From Planctomycetota bacterium (lineage in GTDB: Bacteria; Planctomycetota; JAJSAM01; JAJVHW01): 64,000 bases of DNA. The notes under the pieces were generated by a model that saw nothing but the letters and a program-made list of their open reading frames with translations, did not search any database and was not told the DNA's origin. The number at the start of each line of letters is the position of its first letter. Positions within the stretch are counted from its first letter, which is position 1. This document shows, piece after piece, positions 26,289 to 37,930 of the stretch. Made by a program: the position numbers and the translations under genes. The DNA lies in NCBI GenBank assembly GCA_024280885.1, contig JAJRPF010000026.1:1-64000 (forward strand), read 5' to 3'.

Positions 26289-27182
26289 TCAGGCCGCGTG
26301 CGGTGCGGACCGCAACGACCGGCGCAGCAACGCCACGCCGAGCAGGAACACCGGGATGCCGAAGGCCTGGCTGAACGAGAGCCCCGAGCCCATGACATCG
26401 AGTCCACGATCCGCGTCACCGCGCCAGAACTCCACGACGAAGCGCGCAATTGGGTAGAGCATGAGGTAACTCGCCGTGACCACACCAGGGCGATCGAGGG
26501 CCATGCGCAACCGACTGATCACGAAGAGCAATCCGAGTACGACGAAGTTCGAGAGTGACATGTAGATCTGCACCGGGTGCAGCCAGTACGGAGCCATGAA
26601 CCCGTCGGCCGTCTCGGAGAACGCATAGCGCCAGCCCTCGGCCCGACTCGGGAACTGGACCGCGTACCACGGGGCGTGCTCGGGCAGCACGATCGGTGAG
26701 CCATCCTCGGCGAGCAACTTCGCGCCGTAGTCGTCCCCCGCGCAGAAGCAGCCCCAGCGGCCAACGGCCAGCGCGAGCGCGAGCCCCATGACCGTCGCGT
26801 CGGTGACGACGAGCACCGGCAGCTTCCGTTTCGCCGTGAACCAGAAAGCGAAGATCGTCGCGCAGGCGAATCCGCCGTACCAGACGAGTCCTCCCTCCCA
26901 GATCTTGAACACGTCGAGGAACTTCCCGCGAAACCTGTCGAACTCCTGGATCACGTAGAGGAGACGCGAGCCGGCGATCCCGGTCGCCAGGAGATAGAAG
27001 CAGAAGTCGAACGAGTCCTGACGTTCCAGAATGTTGCACTTCTCGAGGCGACGGCCGATCAGCCAGGTTCCGGCGAGGAAGCCCAGAATCACCATCACGC
27101 CGAACATCCGGATCGGGAACACGGTGTCGGCATCGGCGCCCGGGAACCATGACATGGGGATGCGGAAGAGGACGGGGAACAT
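26289..27182 (-). CDS. lgt: prolipoprotein diacylglyceryl transferase
   Basis: A 297-residue polytopic inner-membrane enzyme that transfers diacylglycerol from phosphatidylglycerol to the lipobox cysteine of prolipoproteins. Visible landmarks: IRMFGVMVILGFLAGTWL, IWEGGLVWYGGF, LALAVGRWGCFCAGDDYG (aligned with the Lgt signature that usually reads GRIGNF-x-N-x-E), HPVQIYMSL and ARFVVEFWRGD. An insertion of about 45 residues with Trp/Tyr lies after the signature. The many predicted lipoproteins in the window need this enzyme. It is divergent from gcvP, with a 283-base gap between the start codons. Confidence 0.92.
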   Translation of the reverse strand: MFPVLFRIPMSWFPGADADTVFPIRMFGVMVILGFLAGTWLIGRRLEKCNILERQDSFDFCFYLLATGIAGSRLLYVIQEFDRFRGKFLDVFKIWEGGLVWYGGFACATIFAFWFTAKRKLPVLVVTDATVMGLALALAVGRWGCFCAGDDYGAKLLAEDGSPIVLPEHAPWYAVQFPSRAEGWRYAFSETADGFMAPYWLHPVQIYMSLSNFVVLGLLFVISRLRMALDRPGVVTASYLMLYPIARFVVEFWRGDADRGLDVMGSGLSFSQAFGIPVFLLGVALLRRSLRSAPHAA

Positions 27183-27465
27183 GCGGGGGGCCTCGGTGGT
27201 GGGGGGCGCTGCGTTGATCCGATCAGGCGATACGGCGCAGACGCAGCTCAGGTCTTGTGCCGGAACGCCAGTGCGCGTGCCCTTATACGCGATCCGGCCG
27301 AGCGTGTCTCAGGTCACTGGCGCAAGCGGTGGAGTGTCCGTCACCCGCCGAGACATCGTGCCGACCTATCGACGTAGAGAGTAGATTCTGCGGTTCCACC
27401 CACGGATTGGGTCGAAGTGTCGGCGGAAGACCCCGCCAATCGACCCCCTCGAGGAGCGTTCGTCC
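27183..27465. other. divergent intergenic region between lgt and gcvP
   Basis: This 283-base gap must hold promoters for both genes. I see no gene in it. I looked for a glycine riboswitch ahead of gcvP, given the role of that gene, and found no convincing paired aptamer. The region starts with G-runs (27185-27210, near the lgt start). Confidence 0.4.
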
Positions 27466-30390
<2,925 letters not shown>

Positions 30391-30472
30391 GTTTCGCTTT
30401 CTCAGGCGGTGCACCACGACACGTTGCGGTTAGGCTCTGCGTTCGGATTCGTCCGTCGGGAGAGCATTTGCG

Positions 30473-33250
30473 ATGAGCCACGCCAGAACGTCGAAGACAC
30501 GCCGCGTCGCCGCCGGCGTCCTATTTGTCGGGGTCGCGGGAGTGCTCGCTGCACTTTCGACAGCGGCCAACGCACAGGATGCGGAGTTGCCGGAGATCGC
30601 GTACACGAAGCGCGTTCTCGATAACGGACTCACGGTCATCGTTCACGAGGATCACAAGGCGCCAGTCGTCGGTGTGAACATCTGGTACCACGTCGGATCG
30701 AAGAACGAGTTACCGGGCCGCACCGGATTCGCGCACCTCTTCGAGCACCTGATGTTCAACGGCAGCGAGAACGCCGACGACGACTGGTTCGTGGCCACAG
30801 CGGCGATGGGGGCCACGGACGTCAACGGAACGACGAGTCAAGATCGAACCAACTACTTCCAGACCGTTCCAAAGGGCGCTCTTGACCGCACCCTCTGGCT
30901 CGAGTCCGACCGGATGGGACATCTCCTCGGCGCCATCGACCAGGGCAAGCTCGACGAGCAACGCGGCGTCGTCCAGAACGAGAAACGGCAGGGCGAGAAC
31001 AACCCGTACGGCGGCGTGTGGCAGGTCATGCAGCCCCTCCTCTACCCGGTCGGGCATCCCTACTCGTGGCGGGTGATCGGGTCGATGGACGATCTGAATG
31101 CAGCAACGCTCGATGACGTCCGCGCCTGGTTCCGCGCGTACTACGGGGCGGCCAACGCGGTGCTCGTCATTTGCGGCGATGTCGAGACAGAGCAGGCGTT
31201 CGAGAAGGCGGCGCATTACTTCGGCGACATAGCGCCCGGTCCGCCCGTCACGCGCCCCGAGTCGTGGGTCGCAAAGCGCCGCGGCACGCAGCGCATCTCC
31301 ATCGAGGAGCACGTTCCGCAGGCGCGTATCCACTACGTGTGGAACACTCCGGAGCGGGGCGCCGACGACTCCCGCATGCTGGAACTTGCCGCCAACGTAC
31401 TGGCCCGTGGGGAAAGCTCCCGTCTGTACAAACGCCTCGTGAAGACGGACGCGATCGCGACCGATGTCGTCGCGTTCCAGGATGCTGCCGAGATCGGTGG
31501 CGCATTCCACGTCTGGGCCACCGCCGCAGATGGGATCCAGATCGCGGACGTAGAGACCGCGTTGCGTGAAGAGTTGGCGCGCCTCCTGGAAACCGGACCG
31601 ACCGACGCTGAACTTCAGATCGAGAAGATCCAGGTCCGCGCCTCGTTTCTACGCAGGATCGAGCGCGTCGGGTTCTTCGGTGGAAAGGCCAATCTGCTCG
31701 CATCGAGCGAAGTCTTCGGCGGCAGCCCCGACGCGTGGCGCGAGCGCATGTGCGCGATCGCCGCCGCAACGCCGGAAGCGGTCCGTCAAGCGGCGCAGCG
31801 TTGGCTCTCGGATGGGGCACTCGTCGTCGAGACGCAGCCGATCGCGTCGCACACGACGGCCGCGACCGGAGCGCCCCGCGACGCACCTCCGGCCGTCGAG
31901 AGTGCTCCGGCTGCCCTGTTCCCGAAGCTCGAGCGCACGACGCTGACGAATGGCCTCACCGTATTGATCGCCCCGCGCACTGGCACCGACATCCTTCAGT
32001 TCGACGTCGTCGTGCGCGGCGGGCGGGCGGCCGATCCGACGAATGAAACCGGCACGGCCTATCTGGTCGGTTCGCTTCTGCGCGCTGGCACAGCAACGCG
32101 TTCGGCATCCGAGATCAGCACAGAAGTCGATGCCTTGGGCGCGCAGTTGAGCATCGCCACGGAAGTCGACACGACGCGGATCACGTTCTCGGCGCTACGC
32201 GAGAGCGTTGCGCCCTCCCTCGCATTACTCGCCGATGTGGTGTTGCACCCGAACTTTCCTGCGAACGAATTGGAGGTCCGACGCCGGAGTCAGATCGCCG
32301 CCATCGCACAGGAACGAGTCGCGGGTTGGCCCATGCTCAACCGCGTCTTGCCGCTCTTGCTCTTCGGGAGCGGACATCCCCACAGCGTCCCCTCCACGGG
32401 CACCGGAAACCCCGACGTCGTGGCCCGACTGTCTCAGGCTGATCTCCGGGCATTCCACGCCCGCTGGTTCCGTCCTGCGAACACGACCCTCGTCGTCACA
32501 GGCGACGTCGCCCTCGCCGATCTATTGCCGCTTGTCGAGGAGGGCTTCGGAGAGTGGGGCGGCGCCGCCACCGAGAGGGCTGAGATCGCGACGGGACCGA
32601 TCGCCACGAGTACCCGTGTGATCCTCCTCGACCGTCCGGGCGCGCCGCAGTCAATCGTCGTCGCTGCCCAACTTGCACCGCCACGTGGTGGGGCGGACGA
32701 GCTCCCGTTCCTCGTGCTGAACGGAGTTCTTGGCGGCGGGTTCGTCTCGCGACTGAACATGAACTTGCGCGCAGACAAGCACTGGTCGTACGGCGCACGA
32801 TCCATGCTCTTCGACATGGACGGGCAGCGCATTCTATCCGCCGGAGCGTCGGTGCAGACCGACAAGACTGCGGAGTCGCTACTTGAGATCCACAGGGAGA
32901 TGCTTGCCATCGCGGGAGAGAGACCGCCGACGGCGGCGGAGATCGCAACCGCGAAGTCCACACTCACACTGACGCTTCCCGGGCGATGGGAGACGACCGG
33001 CGCCGTCGCGAATTCGGTGGTCGACATCGTCACGTTCGGGCTCGCCGACACGTACTTCGACGGGTATGCGGAGCGGGTGCTCGCCGTCTCCGAAGCCGAT
33101 CTCGTCAACGCCGCGAAGGCAATCCACCCGGAGGGTCTCGTCTACGTGGTCATCGGTGACCTGAGCGTCGTGGAGGAGAGCGTACGCGCGCTCGAACTCG
33201 GCGATGCGGCAATCATCGACACGAACGGGGCTCCGGTCGGATCGCGCTGA
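30473..33250 (+). CDS. secreted M16 family zinc peptidase, two-domain
   Basis: A 925-residue protein with a signal peptide (cleavage after STAANA, before QDAEL). Two M16 units are in tandem. The N-terminal one is active-like, with the inverted zinc motif HLFEH (residues 88-92) and the third ligand Glu about 77 residues later in VVQNE. The C-terminal one (from about residue 490, ERTTLTNGLTVLIAPRTGTD) lacks HxxEH, as usual for the structural half of processing-peptidase-like proteins. The likely role is degradation or processing of peptides in the periplasm. It starts 83 bases after gcvP with no obvious terminator between them, and it is convergent with the AsmA-like gene. Confidence 0.92.
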   Translation: MSHARTSKTRRVAAGVLFVGVAGVLAALSTAANAQDAELPEIAYTKRVLDNGLTVIVHEDHKAPVVGVNIWYHVGSKNELPGRTGFAHLFEHLMFNGSENADDDWFVATAAMGATDVNGTTSQDRTNYFQTVPKGALDRTLWLESDRMGHLLGAIDQGKLDEQRGVVQNEKRQGENNPYGGVWQVMQPLLYPVGHPYSWRVIGSMDDLNAATLDDVRAWFRAYYGAANAVLVICGDVETEQAFEKAAHYFGDIAPGPPVTRPESWVAKRRGTQRISIEEHVPQARIHYVWNTPERGADDSRMLELAANVLARGESSRLYKRLVKTDAIATDVVAFQDAAEIGGAFHVWATAADGIQIADVETALREELARLLETGPTDAELQIEKIQVRASFLRRIERVGFFGGKANLLASSEVFGGSPDAWRERMCAIAAATPEAVRQAAQRWLSDGALVVETQPIASHTTAATGAPRDAPPAVESAPAALFPKLERTTLTNGLTVLIAPRTGTDILQFDVVVRGGRAADPTNETGTAYLVGSLLRAGTATRSASEISTEVDALGAQLSIATEVDTTRITFSALRESVAPSLALLADVVLHPNFPANELEVRRRSQIAAIAQERVAGWPMLNRVLPLLLFGSGHPHSVPSTGTGNPDVVARLSQADLRAFHARWFRPANTTLVVTGDVALADLLPLVEEGFGEWGGAATERAEIATGPIATSTRVILLDRPGAPQSIVVAAQLAPPRGGADELPFLVLNGVLGGGFVSRLNMNLRADKHWSYGARSMLFDMDGQRILSAGASVQTDKTAESLLEIHREMLAIAGERPPTAAEIATAKSTLTLTLPGRWETTGAVANSVVDIVTFGLADTYFDGYAERVLAVSEADLVNAAKAIHPEGLVYVVIGDLSVVEESVRALELGDAAIIDTNGAPVGSR

Positions 33251-33337
33251 CGGATCCGTAGTTCTTGAATGACCGTCGTTGTGGTCCACCGGGACGTAGT
33301 GGCCGCATCTTCACCGGGACCCGCGGCGCGCTCTTCG

Positions 33338-34750
33338 CTACTCGTCGTCCCCGTTCGGCGTCCGGTCATCCGCCGGAACGAGTCTGTGCACTCTGCGGTC
33401 CCAGACGGAATCGGCAAGTTTCCGCTCGAAGTAAGAGACACGCTCGGGTTCCAACTCGCGGGCCACTTCCAGCCGTCGCTCCATGAAGAGCCGTCGAAAC
33501 TCCAGCTGACGTTCGGCCCACTCGGCCCACATCTCGCGGCGTTCCTCCTGATCGCCATCGCCGTCGCTGTCGGACCCCGTGAAGATCCCGGACAGGCCGT
33601 TCCAGATGCCTAGACCGAGCTTCTTCAGCGACAACTCGGTCACGGCATCACTCACACCGCCGACGGTATGCGTGACCACGCCGGACGTACGATCCCAGAG
33701 AGACTCGCCCAACCAACGCCCGCCCGAGAACAGTCCTGAGCCGGAGTCCACAACGCGCAGATAGCTGAGGCGGAACGCCCGAAACACGGGGCTGCCCATG
33801 TCGAAGACGGGCGCATCCAGCGGGCCGCCGAAGCGCAGTTCCAGATTGGTACGCGCCCCCTCGACGTCGATCGCGATGACGCCACTCTCGATCGTGTCGC
33901 CGCGGGCGATGGCCGTCGCAGAGGCGTGCATGACGTTGCCGCCGAGGATGCTCCCCGCCGATGGCGTCACCCACTGAGGAATGGCCCGGATATCGACTCC
34001 CGTCACTGCCGCGTGCAACTCGAGGTACGTGCCGTCGTCTTCCTCACCGCGCCAAAATCCGGCTGCAATGAGCGCGGGTGCCTCGCGCTCGCCCACAGCG
34101 CCGAGCAGTTGCACATCCATCAATTCCGCGCCGATGTCTGCCCCGACCACGAGCACTCGCAACGCCCGAATAGCGGCCTGGTGAATCTCCAACTCCACAG
34201 GGTTGGCCGGTTCCGTCACCGTGTCGTGTACGACGATCTGCGCCCCATTGGCAACGAAGTCCAGATAGATCCTGTTTGAGCTTGTGACCGCCGCATCCGG
34301 TTCCGGTTCTGGGGCAGTCTCAGTCGAGGTCTCCGGCCCGCCGATCCGGGCCAGATTGACTCGCCCGCCTTCCTCCACACGGATGTCTCCTGTGAGACCT
34401 CGGAGGATGATCGTGATCGTGCCGCCCTCGCCGAAGAGCACTTCGTAGACATCGAGTCGGGCGTCGGCTTCGCGAATACTCGCGAGATGCTCGCCATCCA
34501 CCTGCGCCTCGATCCCCGTCAGCCAGACGCGCCCTTCCAGCAGGTCGATGTCGATCTCGTCGATCGTCAAATCCAGGTTCAATTCCTCTGTCAGCAAGTC
34601 GGTCAGCCACACATCGACACCCGTCGGGAGCATGACCCGGGCGCAGAGCGCGGCGACCAGAAGCCACCACGCCGCGAAGAGCGGCCACCGCAGCCACAGC
34701 GGCAGGCGCTTCTTCTTGGCAGGGCGGGGGGAAATGGGCTCGGTGGTCAT
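33338..34750 (-). CDS. AsmA/DUF748-like membrane-anchored protein
   Basis: A 470-residue protein from ATG 34750. A longer TTG-started frame exists but would overlap the neighbouring phosphatase gene. After a basic N-terminus there is one helix (WLRWPLFAAWWLLVAALCARV), then a long beta-rich domain. Its opening (LTIDEIDIDLLEGRVWLTGI, ADARLDVYEVLFGEGGTIT) resembles AsmA/TamB-type proteins, which form lipid-transfer grooves between inner and outer membrane. The C-terminus is charged and helical (ERREMWAEWAERQLEFRRLF). Direct family assignment is tentative. Confidence 0.65.
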   Translation of the reverse strand: MTTEPISPRPAKKKRLPLWLRWPLFAAWWLLVAALCARVMLPTGVDVWLTDLLTEELNLDLTIDEIDIDLLEGRVWLTGIEAQVDGEHLASIREADARLDVYEVLFGEGGTITIILRGLTGDIRVEEGGRVNLARIGGPETSTETAPEPEPDAAVTSSNRIYLDFVANGAQIVVHDTVTEPANPVELEIHQAAIRALRVLVVGADIGAELMDVQLLGAVGEREAPALIAAGFWRGEEDDGTYLELHAAVTGVDIRAIPQWVTPSAGSILGGNVMHASATAIARGDTIESGVIAIDVEGARTNLELRFGGPLDAPVFDMGSPVFRAFRLSYLRVVDSGSGLFSGGRWLGESLWDRTSGVVTHTVGGVSDAVTELSLKKLGLGIWNGLSGIFTGSDSDGDGDQEERREMWAEWAERQLEFRRLFMERRLEVARELEPERVSYFERKLADSVWDRRVHRLVPADDRTPNGDDE

Positions 34751-34824
34751 GCGGGCCGAGTCTCGCACCCGACCGACCGACACCGAATATTCGCGCCTGC
34801 GCTCCTGCCACTCGCGCTCAGTCG

Positions 34825-36213
34825 TCAATCGTCAGCGTCGAGTTCCAGGGATGCGTGGATCCGCGCGGGCTCCCCAGGGCGTGCGCGCAACGTGATCAGC
34901 GCGAAGTTCCGACGGTTCGTGAACTCCGGCTCCTCGTGATCGAACCGAAACGTGTCGCCTGCGGCGTGCACACCGCGCAGCACAAGTTCCCGCAGGCCAA
35001 AGAACGCCAGTGCGCCCGGAGTCCCGTTCGTGATGGGGCTCGTGATGATCTGTCGGCAGAGCGGGCGCCAAGCGACGCCCACCTTCTCTTCGATCAGCGT
35101 CCGCCCACCGACGTGTACATCGCCACCGACCACGAGGAGTTCGCGATCGGGAGCGGCACGCAGCCAGCGCCGGATCTCCGTCAGCAACTCGATCTGTTCG
35201 GTGCGGTGGTCGGGGTGGGTCCAGTGATCGCGCAGGTCGCTGATCGCGAATCCGCCGGCGCTCGCAACAGCGCCGTTCACGTAGCAGAGCGGGACAGAGG
35301 TCACGAGGATGAGGGCGCGCGCATTGGCAAGCGCCCCGCTCCGCATCTCCTGCCGTAACCACGACCACTGCGGCGTGCCCAGGTAGGGCCGCTCCGGCGT
35401 GTGCGCGAACGAGCGGCCCGTGCGTTGATCGAGGAAGAGCACACCGAAGTCACCATACGCATGCGCGTGTGCTTCGTGAGGAGCCGCGAGGTCGCCGTCG
35501 CCCCAGAGAGCGCGCTGGAACTGCTGGAAGACGCGACGCGCAACGCGCCCGACGAAGAAGGCGTCGGAAGTCGGGTCGCGGTCCTCGGCGAACCCGCCCC
35601 AGCTATTGCGAATCTCATGATCGTCCCAGATCATCAGGTTCGACGCATGTGCCAGCACCTTGCGCGTTGCGGGGTAGTTCCAGACGTTGGCGTAGAGATC
35701 CTCGAATGCGCGGCGCGTGCGTCGCCGAACCAGAGCTGTCTGGCCGTTGGCGCGCACGTCGACGAGCGCAGCTTCGAACGCCGTGTCGGCGTAGATTTGA
35801 TCGCCGACGTGCAAGACCGTGTTGACGGTTCCCGGTCGGACCCATTTCTGCCAGAGCCGTTCCCACAGCCGTGCATCGCCCTGGCGCACAGTGAAGTTGC
35901 AACTCACCGCCGCCACGCGCAGCCGCGTCGGCGCCAAAGCCTTCGTGACGACGCGTCCACGACGCCCGATGGCGGCCACGCCGTCGACCAACACGCGCAG
36001 CGCGTACGTCGTATCGGGCACCAGTCCCGCAAAGACGAGTACGACGACATCTCCAGTCTTCGCGGCCGTTGCATCCGACGAGACGGCGGCTCCGCCACCG
36101 GAGGGCGTGAGCTCGACCGTCACGACTGAAGCCCGCCGCGGCTGAACGACGACTCGTGTTGCCGTCGCGGTGACCTCGCCCACGATCGGTCCGACTCTCA
36201 CTGTGTCCGCCAT
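34825..36213 (-). CDS. PhoD-like metallophosphatase
   Basis: A 462-residue protein. ATG 36213 has GGAGG nearby (CGGAGGTGCTGCG) and starts the protein cleanly at MADTVRVGPIVGEVTATATR, an Ig-like N-terminal domain. The catalytic domain has the PhoD metal sites: VLHVGDQIYAD, LMIWDDHEIRNSWGG and LLVVGGDVHVGG. PhoD enzymes hydrolyse phosphodiesters or monoesters such as teichoic acid or phospholipid headgroups. No Tat or Sec signal is visible with this start, which is unusual for PhoD; the upstream open frame does not read as a signal either. The next gene downstream is the AsmA-like one, 74 bases away. Confidence 0.9.
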   Translation of the reverse strand: MADTVRVGPIVGEVTATATRVVVQPRRASVVTVELTPSGGGAAVSSDATAAKTGDVVVLVFAGLVPDTTYALRVLVDGVAAIGRRGRVVTKALAPTRLRVAAVSCNFTVRQGDARLWERLWQKWVRPGTVNTVLHVGDQIYADTAFEAALVDVRANGQTALVRRRTRRAFEDLYANVWNYPATRKVLAHASNLMIWDDHEIRNSWGGFAEDRDPTSDAFFVGRVARRVFQQFQRALWGDGDLAAPHEAHAHAYGDFGVLFLDQRTGRSFAHTPERPYLGTPQWSWLRQEMRSGALANARALILVTSVPLCYVNGAVASAGGFAISDLRDHWTHPDHRTEQIELLTEIRRWLRAAPDRELLVVGGDVHVGGRTLIEEKVGVAWRPLCRQIITSPITNGTPGALAFFGLRELVLRGVHAAGDTFRFDHEEPEFTNRRNFALITLRARPGEPARIHASLELDADD

Positions 36214-36299
36214 CGCAGCACCTCCGCCGAGAGGGTAAGGGTTCGCGCAGGAATAAGTTCGTGGGACCGAGGACGAGCGGGGCGGCGTTAGGCAAGGCG

Positions 36300-36458
36300 C
36301 TACCAGAGGAAGAGCTCGAGCACGCCGAAGACCACGATCGCGAGTGTGATCACGGCGACAAGTCCGATGCCAATCGCATCCAGCACGCCGTACGGAGCGA
36401 CCTTCTCGGGGCGGCGCGGTGGCGGAGGGGTGCTCAACGCGGTCCGTACACGCTTCAG
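36300..36458 (-). other. displaced C-terminal membrane segment of the Wzz/GumC-like gene
   Basis: In the frame one base back from the upstream gene, the minus strand encodes a Pro-rich linker (STPPPPRRPEKVAPYG) and then a clear membrane helix (AIGIGLVAVITLAIVVFGVL) ending ELFLW-stop (TAG, 36300-36302). There is no ATG, GTG or well-supported start; only a CTG overlaps the upstream TGA. A Pro-rich linker followed by a helix is the normal C-terminal end of chain-length-determinant proteins. It therefore looks like the missing end of the gene at 36455-37357, reached by a one-base frameshift. Confidence 0.55.
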
Positions 36459-37357
36459 CGAGTGGGATTGCTCGCGGTGTGAACGATCCGCGCGCGCGGC
36501 GCATCCAGGCGGACCAATTCCAGCTCCCGGACCTCGGCCTGGACCTCCCGTTCCTCGTCGTTCAGTCGTTCGATCTTCGCGCCAAGGGTCGTGATCGTCT
36601 GCACGAGACCCTGCAGTCCTGCGAGACGTTGATCCACCTCGGCGATCTTGGCCGTCATCTTCTTCGCACGCGCACCCGGGACCTCGGACGGCGGCGAGTC
36701 CACGGATCCGATTTCGATCGCGTTCAGAATGGAGCCGAGGTCTTCGCGTAGTCCCACGAGACGATCCTGCTCCAGTTCGAGCGAGACCTCGCTGAAGCCT
36801 GATCTCTCGATCACCTGGCGCCGTTCAATCTCCGTCGCGCTGACCAGCCCGCGCAATCTCACGCTGCGCTCGCTGAAGTGGGCGCGCAAGCGTTCTAGAC
36901 CGCGGTGGGAATCGTCGATCACCTCGTCGCGCAGCCAGCGCGCCAAGACGTTGGCGACCTTCGCGCGCAACTCCGCCGGCCCCGTAGAGACCGTGATCGT
37001 GATCCAGTGGACCGAGGGCTCGATCGAAATCGTCTCACGACCAGAGACCGCGGCGATCAGCGCATCGAGATCGACGCCGGGGAAGACATCGTCCGCAGTC
37101 GCGGCACGTCGCACGGCGAGTTCGAGCGTCTCCGGGAGACGCAATCGCTCCCGATATCGCGACATCCACATGCGCCCTTCGAGATTCTCAGGCGGGTCCA
37201 TCTCGACAACGGCGACGGACGGCGTGATCGAGATCCGCTCCGATGTACGCCGTCCGGAAGCACTATCCTGCGCGTGAACGTCCTGCGTGCGGACGCCGAG
37301 CGCGCAGAACACGACGATCCCCGCCACAAACAGCGTCGTTGCATGTGTAATCTTCAT
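36455..37357 (-). CDS. Wzz/GumC-like coiled-coil envelope protein, apparently frameshifted at its 3' end
   Basis: A 300-residue frame from ATG 37357. The N-terminus has a hydrophobic segment (TTLFVAGIVVFCALGV) and a possible cleavage site after DVHA. Next comes a globular portion (SITPSVAVVEMDPPENLEGR, then LELAVRRA). A long periplasmic coiled coil follows (SLELEQDRLVGLREDLGSIL, IERLNDEEREVQAEVREL) and reaches RARIVHTASNPTR just before the stop. This layout matches polysaccharide co-polymerases, which need a second membrane helix at the C-terminus; that helix is present one frame over at 36300-36458. No tyrosine-kinase domain or polysaccharide cluster is nearby. Confidence 0.6.
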   Translation of the reverse strand: MKITHATTLFVAGIVVFCALGVRTQDVHAQDSASGRRTSERISITPSVAVVEMDPPENLEGRMWMSRYRERLRLPETLELAVRRAATADDVFPGVDLDALIAAVSGRETISIEPSVHWITITVSTGPAELRAKVANVLARWLRDEVIDDSHRGLERLRAHFSERSVRLRGLVSATEIERRQVIERSGFSEVSLELEQDRLVGLREDLGSILNAIEIGSVDSPPSEVPGARAKKMTAKIAEVDQRLAGLQGLVQTITTLGAKIERLNDEEREVQAEVRELELVRLDAPRARIVHTASNPTR

Positions 37358-37458
37358 GCGCCGAAGTGTACGGGAGTCCGAACGTCGATGCGCGGCCGCC
37401 ACCGAGGAGAATCCACGCTGAATAGGTCACTCTTCTGCTTGGGTGTCATGAGGCGGGG

Positions 37459-37917
37459 CGAAACGGGTGGCGCGCCACCGCCGTGCTCACGGTCAGTGAA
37501 GGCGTTGGTGACTATCGCGCGCCGGGGATCTTGGACGGTCTCGGCGCGTACGCGAAAGACACAGACACGGTGCGCGTCCTCGCGAGCCACGAGTTGGGTT
37601 CGGACAAGGCGACGACATACACGCTTGCGAACGATACGCGCATTCGCGGAGCCCGGGTCAGCTTCATCGATATCGACCGCCGTACGCGTCATCTTCGCGA
37701 CGCGGGAGTGGCGTATCAACCCATCTACGATCGCAACGGCAAGTCCGTCACGAGTGGTGTGCAGATCAACGAGAAGATCTCCGCGACGGACTCGCACGCG
37801 GCCAACTCTACGTGTGGGTCGCCGAAACCGGCGCGGAGGACCGCGGCGATTTCAACGGTCAAGGGACGACGCTTTCCGGCACGTTCGCCCGCGTGAAGGC
37901 TAACGACAAGCGGCGCC
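37459..37917 (+). pseudogene. remnant of a DUF839/PhoX-like secreted phosphatase
   Basis: Open sequence without a proper start. It reads RNGWRATAVLTVSEGVGDYR, then APGILDGLGAYAKDTDTVRV, LASHELGSDKATTYTLAND and ARVSFIDIDRRTRHLRDAG, which resembles the N-terminal part of DUF839/PhoX-like proteins. After a frame change near 37795 it continues ARGQLYVWVAETGAEDRGDF and then FARVKAND. The signal peptide, much of the middle and the C-terminus are missing, and it runs into the convergent CAP gene. Best read as a decayed, internally deleted gene. The family call is from pattern memory and needs a profile search. Confidence 0.45.
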
Positions 37918-37930
37918 GCAACAGCAGCGG

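Noticed and set aside
27183..27465. Glycine riboswitch ahead of gcvP
   Set aside because: No pair of glycine aptamers could be aligned; only scattered fragments such as CTCAGG were found.
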